The notes: a model not told the origin generated them from the letters alone. Numbered from the stretch's first letter, positions 21,080-33,985 are shown. The stretch: 64,000 nt of DNA from Capitulum mitella (GCA_030062745.1 CP099841.1:10540470-10604469), one strand, 5' to 3'. A program made the numbers and translations.

Positions 21080-23090
21080 GAGGCCTCAAATAAACATCAA
21101 GACATGGCACAGGGGTAAGTTTACAGATATGACCCCACCGAGTGCGAGAAGTTGTGCACGTCTGACTTGTAGAAGCGCGTAGTGGACGTAAAAAGGTCGA
21201 CATTCCTAAAAGACTTCAGGCAGGTATTGCACAGAGTGGGTATACGAGTGGACAGTCATTGCTGGACGGTATTCACCCGAGCAAAAGGGATGCTTCGCAT
21301 TGCAAGGGTACGCGGCACAGCCGAACCGAATGCTGGCAACAATGCGGGGCTGTCGAGGTTCGCATGGTGAACATTGTACAGACTGTCATATTGCACTGCA
21401 GTCATACTGCACAAAGCGGGATTTCATACCGCATGTTAAAGTGGGCTAGAAGAATGCATGCTGACGAGAGGTTTATCCGAATTAAAAGTCTGCTATATGA
21501 GGACCTTGTGATGTATGCGCTCCAGTCGTTTCAGATACGTGACAGCAGCCCGAGCCTATTCAACACAACCGTACTCAAATGCGGAACAAACATGGGCGTC
21601 AAAAACACATAGCATAGCCTCATGATGTGATGTCTGGATAAATGCATGCTGCGGACGACAAGGTCAAGCATACGATTCGCCTTGGCTATGATTGAATCGA
21701 AGTGGTGAGCAAGTGAGCATTGCGTCTAGTAGGACACCCAGGTCGCGGGTCTCGGCGCTACGCTCAAGAGCGGTCTCGCTCACCGTATATGTGGCTAGGA
21801 TTGGGATTGGCGTAATGAGAAGGATATTACGTGGCATTTTGTAGGATTTTAGGTGTCATTTACGCGACCAAGATGAGAGACGGTCAATGTCGGCCTGAAG
21901 GGCGTAAGTGTCGGCCGTAGACGAGATGAGATGGTATAACTTGATGTCGTCGGCAAACATGATGCACTTGGTCTGGATGAGGACAGGTAAGTCGGAAGTG
22001 AAGCAGATGAAAAGAAGTGGGCCAGATTCGTTACCTTCGATAACCCCGGATTTGACTGGAGTACAGTCAGAAAACGTGCCGTCAAGGACGACTCGTTACC
22101 AACGGTTGGTCAAGTAAGATTCAATCCATGGGTGCGGATGTTTGAGCTTGTGGAGTAGCAGCGCGTGATTTACGCCTGGAAATGCCGATGAGAAATCATT
22201 GTACATGGAATCGGTTTGTACACCCTCATGGATCCAGTCCCAGTCATGTTTGAGGAAAACTTAGGACGGATACACAAGAACGTTTTGGCAGGAAGCCGTA
22301 CTGGCTTGGCAAGAGTGATGGTAAGCTACGTTCCAGAAGAGAATCGCAAACTACTTTTTCTAACATCTTGGAGCAAAAAGGGAGGAGAGAGATGCCGCGG
22401 TAGTTGCCAGGATGATTTTTGTCGCCTTTCTAACTGGAATAATGTTGGCGTCTTTCCAAAGTTGGGGCGAGAATGCCTTGCGACCGATAATTTGCAGATA
22501 GTTTCGAGTGGGATCGCCAGCTCTGAGGCACACTCGAGCAGAATGCGGGCACTCAGCCCGTCTGGTCCGCAGGCCTTGCCTTTGTCGATGCTGGACAGCA
22601 AAATGTCGTCCTTGCTGGGGAGAACGGTGAAGTTGTATAGGAGTAGAACGGAGCATCAGGCAGTGCGTCCACACGCGGGTCTGAAAATGTGGCGCTAAAC
22701 TTTGCATTGGAAAGGTCAGCGCAGTCAGTGGGATTCGAAAGGGTCCAGCCGATGTGGACGAGGGTAGTCGGACGGTGACGGGAATATTTAAGGGATTTGA
22801 TGAATGACTAAAAACGCCTGGGGTTGTCGCGAAAGTCGCGAACAAGCCTCGAAAGATATTCGCGATATTTGGTGTCCGCAACGCATTTGAAATCGGATCT
22901 GGCTCTGGAGAATGCCTGGTCATGTTCTAGCAAAGGTGTGAACTTTCTGAGTCGGTGTGCGGTGTTCTCGTCTCCGTAAGCGCGGGTTGTACGTCCCTGT
23001 CGAGCCACGGCGGAAATCGACGGCAGCGGGAGACGGTGGGACGTAGTCGGCGATAGCACCATGCTGAACCATGCTGTTATAAAGGGTAAA
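21080..23090 (-). mobile_element. Degraded non-LTR (LINE) retrotransposon, 5'-truncated
   Basis: Read on the minus strand from 23090 downwards, it shows pol pieces in the right order but in shifting frames. These are DFRDNPRRFWSFIKSLK (about 22840), then KACGPDGLSARILLE (about 22580), the motif-B region ESGPLLFICF and the catalytic FADD box (21946-21957, with MFADDIKLYH). A C-terminal domain follows, with SAFEYGCV and RLERIHHK. The LINE begins abruptly beside a duplicated ACCATGCTGTTATAAAGGGT (about 23069 and 23107), which may be its target duplication. Stops and frameshifts make it non-functional. Confidence 0.78.
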
Positions 23091-23106
23091 TGCATTTAAT
23101 TCTTAT

Positions 23107-23360
23107 CACCATGCTGTTATAAAGGGTCCTGCTGGTCGAAAAGGGCCTCCTGCTTGCCTTTGGGTGGCTCCCTGTCGGCATGAAGCGGCCTCTGCTGACA
23201 TGCAGGTGTCCTTGCCGCCGCCTGCAGGACCCCCTGTTGGCCTGCGGAGGGACCTCCTTACGGCATATGAACGGCTCCCCGGGCCTGTAGAGGAGCCCTC
23301 TGACAATTTGTAGAGGTGCCCTCCAACAGTGGTGTAGGCCCGCAGTAAGGGACGCAGTCA
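23107..23360 (-). repeat. Degenerate GGGCCCCT/GGCAGG tandem repeat
   Basis: About 30-bp irregular units such as AAGGGCCTCCTGCTTGCC, GGCCTCTGCTGACATGC and GGAGCCCTCTGACAATTTG. On the opposite strand they resemble the larger array at 61000-62480. Open frames through it are by-products of low complexity. Confidence 0.4.
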
Positions 23361-23688
23361 AGGGGCAGGATCGATCCAGAAAAGTTTCCCCATAGGGCTA
23401 ACATCAAATTGTCCAAAAGTGGGGAGGCCATGCCTTCGCCTCTCCTCCCCCTCTCCCTGCTCCTACGTCCGCGGTAGCGTGCAGGCGTGGAACCACTGCT
23501 CTCAACGTTTGTTATTGAAAAAGCTGACATTTTCGACAACTTTCACCCCGATACTAGGAACACCCAGTGATGCTGATCTGCATATGTTGTATTTTGTAGA
23601 CCAGCTCGTATGTTGAAATCATGCTGTGGGGGAATTTCATTTATCATTTGCTAAAAGGAAAGACGGTATTCAATCTGTGGGCATTATT

Positions 23689-25075
23689 TTAACCCTATTA
23701 CCTGCAGGGGGGCTGAATTCGCCCCCTCGGCTTTTTTGCTTGCCAATTCCAGGGTTTTTGACGTAGCTTCACGAAACTTAGTGACTTTGTAGCTATCCTT
23801 TCTACGTGCTGTGACAAAATTTCAAAATTCTATTTCCCTCAGGGGCGGAGCCAGGCAACGTTTTTGGGAGGCACCTCAGGCCATTTTGGCCATGTTGAGG
23901 GTAAAAGGAAAATGTCTGCCAAAAACAGTGTTTTTAAGATAGAACGTAAAACTTTATATGGATGAATAGCAAAATAGTTGAGCAATGTGCAGATATAATT
24001 TTGTTTATCTGAGGTCACTTTACAAGGTCAGGTGTAAGTTTACGTGCAGACCCTCAAAGATAATAGAAAATTTAGGTTAATTCGGGGTAGCCAGTTAAAA
24101 GTCAGGGCTTGCAACTTCTTTACGTTTTCTCACCTGCCAAGTGCGTAGAATTTCAGTCAATTCCTAAAATGATTGCCATGCATTTTAGACCTCTACATTC
24201 CATGACCATCCATGCCCGAAAGGTCAAAAGTCAATATTTGTTTTTTTGCAATAATTTTTGCGCTGTTTTTTTTCAAATGCAAACCCGGGATGTATATGGC
24301 GTAGAAAGATGCCCTTTACTTTTGTATCAAGTTTCAGCTTGATATCACGTCGGGTCACGGAGCTATGACCTAAAATGTCCGTGCGCGTACCCTATATCGC
24401 AATAGCCATAAAATGAATTTTTTGAAATAGAGTAAATTCAAATGATTGAAAACGTTTACTGACAATATTAAATGCACACGACATCATTTCAAGTAGCTCC
24501 AAGGTCACTGGAGTTCATTTAAGGTCAAAGGTCACAAGTTGATCTGAAGAACGTTTCACCATGACAGTTCCCACTTTTTCATGTCCCTGGCACCGCCTAT
24601 GCTAACATTATGCAAACATTGTAATGCGATTTGTACTTCTTTAGCGTAACGTGACTAGCAGAAGCCAAAAAAGTGTTTTTGTCTTTTTGTTCATTCAGTT
24701 GTTAAAAAACTAATCATCTCTTTTTGAAACCCTGTGAACGCCCATGAATTCTGCCAAAATTTCAGATGTATGTACCAGTGGTAAAAGTCGTATCCATAAT
24801 CTTGATTCATGCCAGTTTCATCGAAATCAGTTCATAAACAACGGAGTTATAAGAAGTCGAAAAATACCCCCATCTTGACATTTTTGCCCCACTGTATCCA
24901 CACTTTTTAAAGTTTTGAAAGTTTTGTTTTATAAAAATGTAGATCACGTCATGGCCAATTGATTGCCGTTTGTTGCGATGAAATCGGATGTGTGGTTCTC
25001 GAGATCTCAGGGAGGGGCTGAATCCCCCCTGCCGGGAATCGACCATACCGTCTAGCCCTCCAGGAATAGGGTTAA
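23689..25075 (+). mobile_element. Family A TTAA element, full copy A4 (1387 bp)
   Basis: The copy runs from TTAACCCTATTACCTGCAGG to CCAGGAATAGGGTTAA, so both ends show the family's inverted terminal sequence CCCTATTCC and TTAA. It carries the internal perfect direct repeat AGGTCA-A-AGGTCA at 24522-24534. It is about 165 bp longer than copy A5 because it contains repeat D (24030-24222). No transposase is encoded, so it is non-autonomous. Confidence 0.8.
24030..24222 (+). repeat. Repeat D, copy 1 (within family A element)
   Basis: About 190 bp from TAAGTTTACGTGCAGACCCT to CATGACCATCCATGCCCG. It is nearly identical to 26852-27042 and absent from the other family A copies, so it is either a later insertion or an older segment lost elsewhere. 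Confidence 0.65.
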
Positions 25076-25524
25076 TGGGAATTTAGATGCGAGTTGATTC
25101 AGGTAGATTGTTTTCGGCTCCTTTGCACATTTACAGCATTCTTTTGAGCTGGCAAATGGTACGCAGATACCTGACCCTGTCAAAGTTAGCGTGAGAAGTC
25201 CCTAGCTATTCCGGAGTCTCATTGGGCTTTTGGGACAGAAACACCATGAAAGGTGCTCGATTGGATTGGTTTATGATAACATCTGCTCTGTAAGTTACTT
25301 TTAATTATGTACTTCGTAATTTTGAAAGAAAAATGCAGTTCAGGCTGTGAATGTTGCCATGCCACACCCAATTTTGGAAACATTCACTGTTAAAAGTCAG
25401 CGTAGCATGCCACACCAATTTTTGGGATTCGTGTGGCGGAGGATACGTCCGCTCCCCTGTTTTTTTTTCATTTTTTGTTTCTTAAATCTAATGGGCCGGA
25501 ACATCCTAGCATCAATCGGCATCA

Positions 25525-26752
25525 TTAACTCGTCCCCGACTGGGAGGGGGGGGGCAGTTGACCGCCCCTCCTGAGGTTTTTCTGGAACTGCGTTAGAACG
25601 AACCAATGCAAAGCCACTAAACTTCGTGTACCTTTTGCTTCATCAATTTTACATCTCGTGTCAAAATTTTGACCCCAGGTCAGGTCAGGTGCTTGACCTA
25701 GGTCAGGTCAAACAGACCTATGTGGAAAAGAATTTAGCGCCCTGTAACATTTTCGCAAAACGAGATATCACAATAATATTTTCAGGGATTAGTGATAGCG
25801 ATAGATGCAACAAACCTGTTATCTCAGATTTTTGGGACTTTTCCGGGTCATTGACCTAAGGTGAAGCCCATTTTTAGGACAGGTCGTCGTTTTTTTCGGA
25901 AATCGACGGAACATTTCATAACATTTTTAGTGTGGAGTCAAGCAGACATCTAGTTACCGTCATTGGGCAAAGTATCAATAACTTCCAGCCATTGACCTGA
26001 GGTCAGGCCACGAATAACTGTAGTGAGCCAGAATGTTCCAAAGTCGGCGATGAATTACTCAGAATGGGTAGAAAATGGCAGAACTAGTTTGCACAGACAT
26101 AAGTAATACCAGGAGCCTCAAAAAAGTTTGGAAAAATAGCATAATTTGGAAATAAGCAGGCTGTCGCGAATAAAGCTCCGCCAATTGTGTAGACTTATAA
26201 CTACTGAATTTTTCCAAAATTTAAGCATGAAAAAAACATCACAAGAATCACAAACATCAATAAAATTTACATAAATAGGTTTTTTCGCGAAAACAAAGGA
26301 ACGCTAAAATTAGTTCCCGTCAATTTGTTACCGCATGCGGCTGCGGCGCACGCATACAGCTGGCGCGAGAATTGCCGTGTCTTTAACTCAACGTTTCAGC
26401 GTATATATTGCACAAATCTGGGAAATTAGATGTGTATCGGCATCCGCGGACCTTTACTTGTGCGCTGGTGCCTTTACCTATGCGTTATTAGTCACAACCC
26501 TTGAGATTGAGGCCATTTCTCGGTCTCATGCAGTCAGCTATGAGAAAGCATATATAGGGCGTAAATTGCTTACACATTATCTAAAACAAAAAAATGAGGC
26601 CAGTTTCGATCTCTACTCGTCACAAGCTTTCCAACGGTATGCTTATTTTTATCGTGCGACCAACCGTTCGTGAGTTAGAGGGGGGCGGCCAACTGCCCCC
26701 CGTCCCCCAGTCGCGCATGTTCGAAACCGACCGACGGTCGTGCGCGGATTAA
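25525..26752 (-). mobile_element. TTAA-flanked element, family B copy 3 (inverted, 1228 bp)
   Basis: It is the reverse-complement counterpart of 4151-5374. It begins TTAACTCGTCCCCGACTGGG and ends GACGGTCGTGCGCGGATTAA, with TTAA at both borders. It includes a dense AGGTCA cluster at 25676-25712 (CAGGTCAGGTCAGGTG and CTAGGTCAGGTCAAAC). Open frames within it, for example 26335-26673, are not recognised as protein families and are not conserved as intact frames in the other copies. Confidence 0.7.
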
Positions 26753-26851
26753 TGTAAGGTTTTCTACACCAGGCCTCGCCGGGGCGGCAAACACTTACAG
26801 TTATTGCACCACAGTAGTAATATAGTTTTCACGATAGATTGATAAAATGTG

Positions 26852-27042
26852 CTGTGTAAGTTTACGCGCAGACCCTCAAAGGTAACAGAAAATTGAGGTA
26901 AATTCGGGGTAGCCGGTTAAAAGTCAGGGCTTGCAACTTCTTCACGTTTTCTCACCTGCCAAGTGCGTAGAATTTCAGTCAGTTCCTAAAATGATTGCCA
27001 TGCATTTTAGACCTCTACATTCCATGACCATCCATGCCCGGA
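26852..27042 (+). repeat. Repeat D, copy 2 (solo)
   Basis: A stand-alone copy of the roughly 190-bp block found inside the family A element at 24030-24222, about 94 percent identical by eye. It lies 100 bp after the end of a family B element. Confidence 0.65.
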
Positions 27043-27896
27043 AAATCCTGTTCGACCTTATTGAAAGCATCCTGTCCCTTTATGCAGGTAACACGGACTG
27101 AAATTAGGGTTCAAATACAGAACAAAGTAAATCGTTATTGAAGCCCTTTCATTCTGATCTGATTACGACCAAAGATATTGTTAAGATATCAAGCGATATT
27201 ATTTGTATTGCTAGTCATGTTCAGGGATCAGAGCTCTGATTTTCGTGACTAAGATTCCAAAAGTCAGTGCGTCAGACTCTTGGATTTGGTGTGTATGATC
27301 ACATTTGACCTAAAAGACACAGACATGGAACTTTCCAGATTTCATAACATAAAGTGCAATGTTCGGTAAAGTTACCACTTCATCTGATTTTTTTTTTTAA
27401 TTTCTCAGTGGTTGATGTGTCCGAAATCTCAGGAAAACAGATGACTCCGGCACTCCTATTGCACATTTTCTACAGGCCCTCCATTGCTCGTTTTAAAACT
27501 ATAGCCATGAGTTTAGTTAATACTTCACTTGTTCACAGCACCAGGGCCCTTAGGTTGTATGCCATGACGCCAAGCACTTTAGTTTGCAACATGGCGCTCT
27601 GCCTACCAAAAGAGACAGGCGCTTTGCCCCAAGCAAAGGGGCGCTCTGCCCTGCATGGGGCATAGTTTCGTGTTCCATGTTCTTCCGCAGTTTCATACAT
27701 TTCTGTTATAAAAGCACCTTGAACGTCTAAACCGATCATTATTGAGAGCTAAACAATGAAATAAGTTTTCGAGTCATCCTGTTTTGATATCATTCGCGTT
27801 GTCAGCTCTGAAAAATTCGTTTTTTTCTGAAAACGGGGACGTTTTGCTCCATTCTACTTTCAGTTTCCTGAAATTCTACTGGCCTTGGAGAATCCC
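27043..27896. other. No gene recognised
   Basis: AT-rich sequence. A short stretch of GGGCGCTCTGCC-like text at 27590-27660 resembles the degenerate arrays near 36300 and 40960. No exon or RNA gene is seen. Confidence 0.35.
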
Positions 27897-29118
27897 TTAA
27901 CCCTATTCCCGGCAAGGGGGGCTGAATCCGCCCCCGCCTCGGCTTTTTTGCTTGCCAATTCCAGGCGTTTTAACGCAGCTTCACGAAACTTGGTCACTTT
28001 TCCTAGCTATTCTTTCTACGTGCTGCGACAAAATTTCAAAATTCTATTTTCCTCAGGGGCGGAGCCAGGCAACGTTTTTGCGAGGCGCCTCAGGCCATTT
28101 CTGGCTATTGTGAGGGTAAAAGAAAAATGTCTGCCAAAAACAGTTCTTAATATAGAACTTAAAACTTTATATCGATATGTAGCTAAATAGTTGGGCAATG
28201 TGCAGATGTCATTTTGTTTATCTGAGGTCACTTTACAAGGTCAAGTCAAAGTCAAAAGTCAAAATTTATTTTTTTGCAATAATTTGGCGCCCTTTTTTCA
28301 AATGCCAAACCCGGAATATATATGACATAACAAGGTGCCCTCTACTTGTGTACCAAATTTCAGCTTGATATCAGGTCGGGTCACGGAGCTATGACCTAAA
28401 ATGCCAGTGCACATACCCTATGTCGCAATATCCATAAAATAAATTTTTTACATAGAGTGAATTTAAATGATTGAAAACGTTTAAAGATAACATTAAATGC
28501 GCACGAGATCATTCCAAGTAGCCCCAAGGTCACTGGAGGTTATTTAAGGTCAAAGGTCACAAGTTGATCTGAAGAACGTGTGACCATGACAGTTTCCCCT
28601 TTTTCATGTCCCTGGCACCGCCTATGCTAGCATTATACAAACATTCTAATGCGATTTTTCCTTCTTTAGCACAACATGACTAGCAGAAGTCAAAACAGCG
28701 TTTTTGCCTGTTTCGTTCATTCAGTTGTTAGAGAATTAATCCTCCTATTTTTTGAAATCCTGTGAACGCCGATGAATTTTCTCAAAATTTCATATTTGTG
28801 TGCCCATAATAAGAGTTTTATCCATAATCTCTCGATTCATGCCAGTTTCACTGAAATCGGTCGATAAACAACGGAGTTATAAGAAGTCCAAAAGTACCCC
28901 TCATTTTGGCATTTTTGCCCCCCTGTATCCACACATGCCAAAATTTTGAAAATTTATTTTTATAAAAATGTAGTTCACGTCATGGCAAATCGATTGCCGT
29001 TTGTTGCGATGAAATCGGATATGTAGTTCTCGAGATCTCAGGGAGGGGCCGAATCCGCCTCCCCCTCCCCCCTGCCGGGAATCGACCGTACCGTCTAGCC
29101 CTCCGGGAATAGGGTTAA
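27897..29118 (+). mobile_element. Family A TTAA element, full copy A5 (1222 bp)
   Basis: This is the cleanest reference copy, from TTAACCCTATTCCCGGCAAG to CTCCGGGAATAGGGTTAA. The terminal inverted repeat is CCCTATTCCCGG, followed by GC-rich subterminal palindromes (GGGGGCTGAATCCGCCCCC on the left, GGGGCCGAATCCGCCTCCCC on the right). A perfect AGGTCA-A-AGGTCA lies at 28547-28559. The interior is non-coding. Confidence 0.85.
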
Positions 29119-29950
29119 GTTATCAGAAGCGCTGATTCAGATATAACTAATGATCTGAGTTTCTCATCATCGTCAGAGGTCGTTCTGGGTCTCTCAAATC
29201 ATCTTACAATCTAGGTCTCCAAAATCCAATGGAAAGCAATATGCTCTGTCATGATCTCTTTTCAGGTCACCTGTAAAGCCACTGTGAAGCCACAGTGTGA
29301 CTTAAAGAGTGAAACGGGTTGCCACCTTCTAACCAAAAGGCAAGCTACACGCTCGTTTCTGTGTCGTTGCTCTTTCACATCTTATACGAAAATGGCTGTG
29401 GAGGAGCTCGCACCAGGCCCCCCGTACTAGCAAAGGTGGTCATTGGTGAATTGGCGAAAATTGCGAATATTCCCGGGAGTTAAACTGAAATAGGGCGTCC
29501 CTTCAAACTCAGACGTTGACGGTGGACAAAGAGAACAAGAATGCCCCACGTAAGCAAAAATACCGAGTTATAGAGAAGGTGATGCGGTTTGCTTCTCATC
29601 TGCCAGAATGATCCCTTACAAACGTCCACTGTCATCCGACACTCAAATGCTTCACTTTGAAGCCTATCTGTTCATTACATCACGGTGCACGAATGACGGC
29701 CATGAATAACCTCAAGAGGCGATTATTTCAGACTTGGGTGCGACCATACGAAACGGCCATTTGCCACAGGCTTCTGCATCATTTCCCCCGCCTCTTCTCC
29801 ACGGACGTAGGACTCTGGTGGCATGCCGGGCTTTACCGAGCAGTTGTCCGATGTTTCACCGACGTCTGCCATTGCCCTGTCCAAACACTGCTGCGGCTGA
29901 CATGTTTCTGTTGAGCAGTGCGCACGAGTAGGTGCCGAGTGTAAACAGTG

Positions 29951-29970
29951 TCGGCACTAAATAGTGCCGA
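29951..29970. repeat. 20-bp palindrome
   Basis: TCGGCACTAAATAGTGCCGA is a perfect inverted repeat (9-bp arms, AA centre). A further half copy, GTGCCGAG, lies at 29932-29939. It could be a protein-binding dyad or a repeat end; no partner gene is evident. Confidence 0.5.
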
Positions 29971-32595
29971 GTCGCCTCGGGCTCCGGACACCACAAGATC
30001 CTCCGCCGCCAGTCGACCCACTACAAACGCCATTCATCTTGAACCTAAACGTAACTCAAAAGAAGTGTTCTGATTCAGCAATGCGCAATGCTCATGAGCC
30101 TGAGACTGTTTCAATGAGTTCGGCAAGACGCGACGCTCACCTTCAAATTCGAGGGAATCTGGTTGTTTGGTTGTCTCGATAAAGCTTGATGTGAAATACT
30201 GTCCGTGTCTGCGGAGGTGCGCACGGTCTCCCACGCTGTTGCCAAGGCTGACAAGATGAAGCTTCAGATTTCGCAGGGTCTGATACCACGAAAATGGAGT
30301 TTTGGGCAAAGCTCCTAGATTTTAGTCTGGGTCTACCTGAACATTTCTTTTCCGTTCTGACTTAGAAGCATGCTATTTGGTTCTGGCACCAGCATTGGCA
30401 GGAAGTCCTAAGCGGCCTCTGGTGGCAGGGCAGTAAACAGAGGTTTCCTTGAGTCTGATGGTGGTGAGATCCTGTAAAGTGATAGATTGTACACGGATTA
30501 TGTGGTCTACGCTGCATGGCTTATTGCCGTCAGGATCTTGGAAAAGCTTTCATGATAAATGTTTCCTCATTTTCAAATCATTTCCTTGTTTTATCTGTGG
30601 GAAATTTCTCGATATATGCAGATTTTTTGTGCCGTGAGAGCTGAGTGACTAGCGTTTCTGACCACCTCGCAAACCATGGTATTACATCAATGGATAAAGA
30701 GCGGAAATGGGACACAGCTGTCAATAGCGTTCTATGTGGGCCTTATTATTATGCTGCATTCAAGCAGCAATGACTTCCGTTGGTTCGTGCAACGTGGCTT
30801 ACGCTTGACAATGCAGATTTATGTTTCTTCGGATTCTGAAAATTCATCAGCATAGGGATTTAAGAGAGGTCTCATGTGCCCCGGACTCCTTAGGTTCGGA
30901 AAATGTACGTTTTTTCTGCAATATAAAACCAAAACAAAACAAAAACGATTGTCAGGGCAAATGGCCAACATCGTCCGTCCTCTTTGCCCTCTGCTTCGAA
31001 TAAAATTGTATTGGCTGATGTTGTGGACCGCAGAATGATAAATACGTATGTTCAGATCGAACGGAAAACGTGATAAAGGAAACCTGGATAGCCCTTTTTT
31101 GAAATCTTTGGAAGGCCTAAACAGTTCTTCAGAAGTTCGAGACGAGTGGCGAAAATGCCTCAGAGCTGAATTACACGGAACCTCAATGTTATTTTGTTTC
31201 CTTGGCTAGACGCCAACCAAATGGGTCGCAATGATTGTTCCATCCCTTACCCACCGTCCGGGCAGATTTTTCCCGTTTTTGCCCGGCGTCCTGGGAGATG
31301 CCCTCAGGGCTCGTGGTGTTTGCCAGTTGCCCTATGTCCGTCGCTGGGTCGTGGCGCCGACTGACAAACCACCTTTGAGCGTACGCACGTATTTCCAAAC
31401 GTTTGAACATGAAGTATGATGTTCGTTTCGCCAGCGTGGACTTACGTACGCCTGATCCCAGATGACACGGAATATCCCATAGATCGAAGGATGGACACAA
31501 CCACTGTTTTAGACAGCCTGCAGTGCACGATGACTCATTGTTCAGAGGAGCTAAGTAGACTTGCTGGTCGAGCAAGCATTGCCGGGACAAAAACCATGGA
31601 ATGAAAGATAAACGCACTTTTCGCCCATGACATCAGCTGTCACCCGCTCGACTTCTTGTACAAGATACAGTCGCCAGACCCGTGCTCAAGCGTAAACGCA
31701 AACTCTAACGTAAACAGTGGCTCCGGCTGCATGCGGAGACGGGGCCGACGGGTCAGCGCCTGGGCCACGCTGACAGGCGCCGGCTGCGCGCGGAGACGGG
31801 ATTGGAACGGGCTGGGAGGCACGCCGGCGACGGAACTGGGACGTCCCGCGGCCGAAGCGGACAGTGAGGCGAGGGACAGTCGGCACTCATTTTATTCCGC
31901 CGAAGAAAGGTGGTCCCTTGCCTGATATCTAATGTACATATGAGACGACCGCCTGTGTTTTGACCACGTCCATTTATTCCGGCAGCTTTTATTACGTGCA
32001 CCGTAGCATTTGTAGAAATGGCTGGGGTTTCATACCAACACTCCCCTCTATTGCTGAAAGAGATCCGACAAAGCTATTGCTAAGTGAATGAATGAGAACA
32101 CCATTTAACTGCCTGGATTCCAGTCATATCGGTTTTGAAGCAGCGTAGCCTTTGGGATCTATGATTGGTTTCGGGCTTAGGGGATCTGGTTCTCGTGAAT
32201 GACGGTAACGTGGTTCTGGATGGGCACTTCGTGCGTGACAGACCCCGTTTCCCAATGCATTTGATTCCATTCAGTATTTTCGCTTAGATCATCCTTTTTT
32301 GGTGAATATCTCTACGGCCTATGCAACAGTGGAAAGTATGAGAACAGCCATTTTGCTATTTGGCCACGAACGGCACACTCACCTCGTTCTCAAGAGCACA
32401 TAGGGCGGGATGCAATGTGCTGTTCCATTCCTTTAACGGGACATTCATTTCGCATCACACGGTCCAGCCAAAACAGCTTTCTGAACCTGAGTCTAACTTG
32501 ACGGAGAAATGTACCGAGTTTTTAACCAAGCAGATCCAAGGTTCTGGGCCTTGCGTGCGTCATTCAGTTTATTTGGCGGTTAATTAAGCCATCGA

Positions 32596-32990
32596 CAGCC
32601 AACAGGTCGTTCTTTTTCGTGCTGAATCCGCGTTAAGACATGTAGGACTAACGGAAAGATAGATTACCAACAAACTCATGGCTGGCGATCCTGGAGAGGA
32701 TGGGGGGTTCGGACCCCCAGTATTCAGGGACTTTAACATTTGGCCGATGACAACGACTGGAAGGAAACGGTCTGATGTCCTGTGTGGACGCCCCCTCCAA
32801 TGATTTTCAGACATCTCCAGCCATGGACAAACTGCAATGAAATACTACGATTTTTTGGGTCGATATGGGGTACAAAAGAACGGGCTATACCTCAATGTGA
32901 TTTTCATTGCAGAAAGTCAAGAGCCTCAATGCGATACTAAAATGGAATCGATAACGGGCTCGAGAATGAGTGCATCCTCTGTCTCTGGGC
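32596..32990 (+). repeat. Dispersed repeat C, copy 2
   Basis: The diverged counterpart of 9601-9945. Shared blocks include GCGTTAAGACATGTAGGAC, GGGTCGATATGGGGTACAAAAGAA and AAATGGAATCGATAACGGG. The element type is unknown. Confidence 0.4.
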
Positions 32991-33358
32991 GAAATGGCGC
33001 CTGAATCTCGGGCCGAAGCCGTTAGACTTTCAGTACGAACGAAGGACGATACATTACGCCACACCTTTTTTCGAGTCGCTGCGATCTCTGGACTGCATGC
33101 ACTACACCTAATCCTTGAAAGAGCCCGAAAACAGCTTTTCCATATTGCCATCGCTTGCGCGTTGCTTGTCCCGCGCACACCGTGTTTCAGCTGATTCGCA
33201 ACCTATTCCCTATGTCCTATACCTGATTCGCAACCTATATCCCTATTCGAGATTGTAGTATTGTTGTGCGCCTATTCCATCCCGCCCGCAACTGAAATCA
33301 TTCATTACAATGAAGCATATTCGTGCCAGAAAGTCGAGCAAAGTCACAAACAGGAACA

Positions 33359-33539
33359 TCACTCGGCTACCAAAGACTTCGGATAGGGGATGTCCTTGAA
33401 CTCGTAGAAGTTGTTTATCATCTTGGTGATGGCCCAGGGACCGTAGCTGACAGGCTCTGGCTCTGGCTCGCCCGAGTCCGGCAGGCGGACAGACATGTTG
33501 GCAGAGTAGCGCGGCTCCAGGAAAAACGGCACCGAATAC
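33359..33539 (-). CDS. 2OG-Fe(II) oxygenase, coding exon 6 (last)
   Basis: The exon starts with the G completing Arg275 and reads YSVPFFLEPRYSANM, the RxS co-substrate motif of the family. It continues SYGPWAITKMINNFYEF and ends KSLVAE with TGA at 33359-33361. The acceptor is GTCGGCAG. YGPWAITKMINNFYE corresponds to the usual C-terminal YL..R....Y helix of these oxygenases. Confidence 0.9.
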
Positions 33540-33985
33540 CTGCCGACAGACACGAAACCGTGGCAGATCTCTCACAGCCGCCGCCGCCTGAAAATCACAG
33601 AAACGGGCTGCCGGGGACAGACCGTCTGTTGGATATGCTGTGTGACTGTACGTGTATCTCCATGCGCACATGCATCTGGTGCTGCGAAATCAGCTGGCTT
33701 TTGTACGATGAAATGCGCTCCTATACCCAGCATTATCTTTTTTCAAAAGTGCTGTCATGTAAATTATGATTCACTATAGACATGGTTGATAGGTCACGCT
33801 GCAATTTAGGCCACAGAACAGCAGTGATTTTCAACGAGGTAGTGTTTCTTTTGTTCGTTTTTGCGTGTAAGATCGCTTTCAATACTGCGTCGCTTTGCTC
33901 TGATTTCCTTTTGTCGCAGTTCGCTGCTTCAACGTCGTGAGTGGCCCTGGGCGTAAATAGGAACCGCATAAATCTCATATCTAAC

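Larger units (their letters stand above)
29119..33358. other. Intergenic sequence downstream of the oxygenase gene
   Basis: No exon can be supported. Contents are a perfect 20-bp palindrome at 29951-29970, a GC-rich stretch at 31690-31900 with an imperfect duplicated CCGGCTGC..GCGGAGACGGG, and repeat C copy 2. A short tandem GATTCGCAACCTAT(AT)TCCCTAT lies at 33191-33247. Confidence 0.4.

Noticed and set aside
23077..23616. Overlapping Arg/Pro/Gly-rich frames on both strands
   Set aside because: Low-complexity translation of the degenerate GGGCCTCC-type array; no conserved domain.
26335..26673. 112-codon plus-strand frame
   Set aside because: It lies wholly inside a family B TTAA element, and the corresponding frames in other copies are not preserved.
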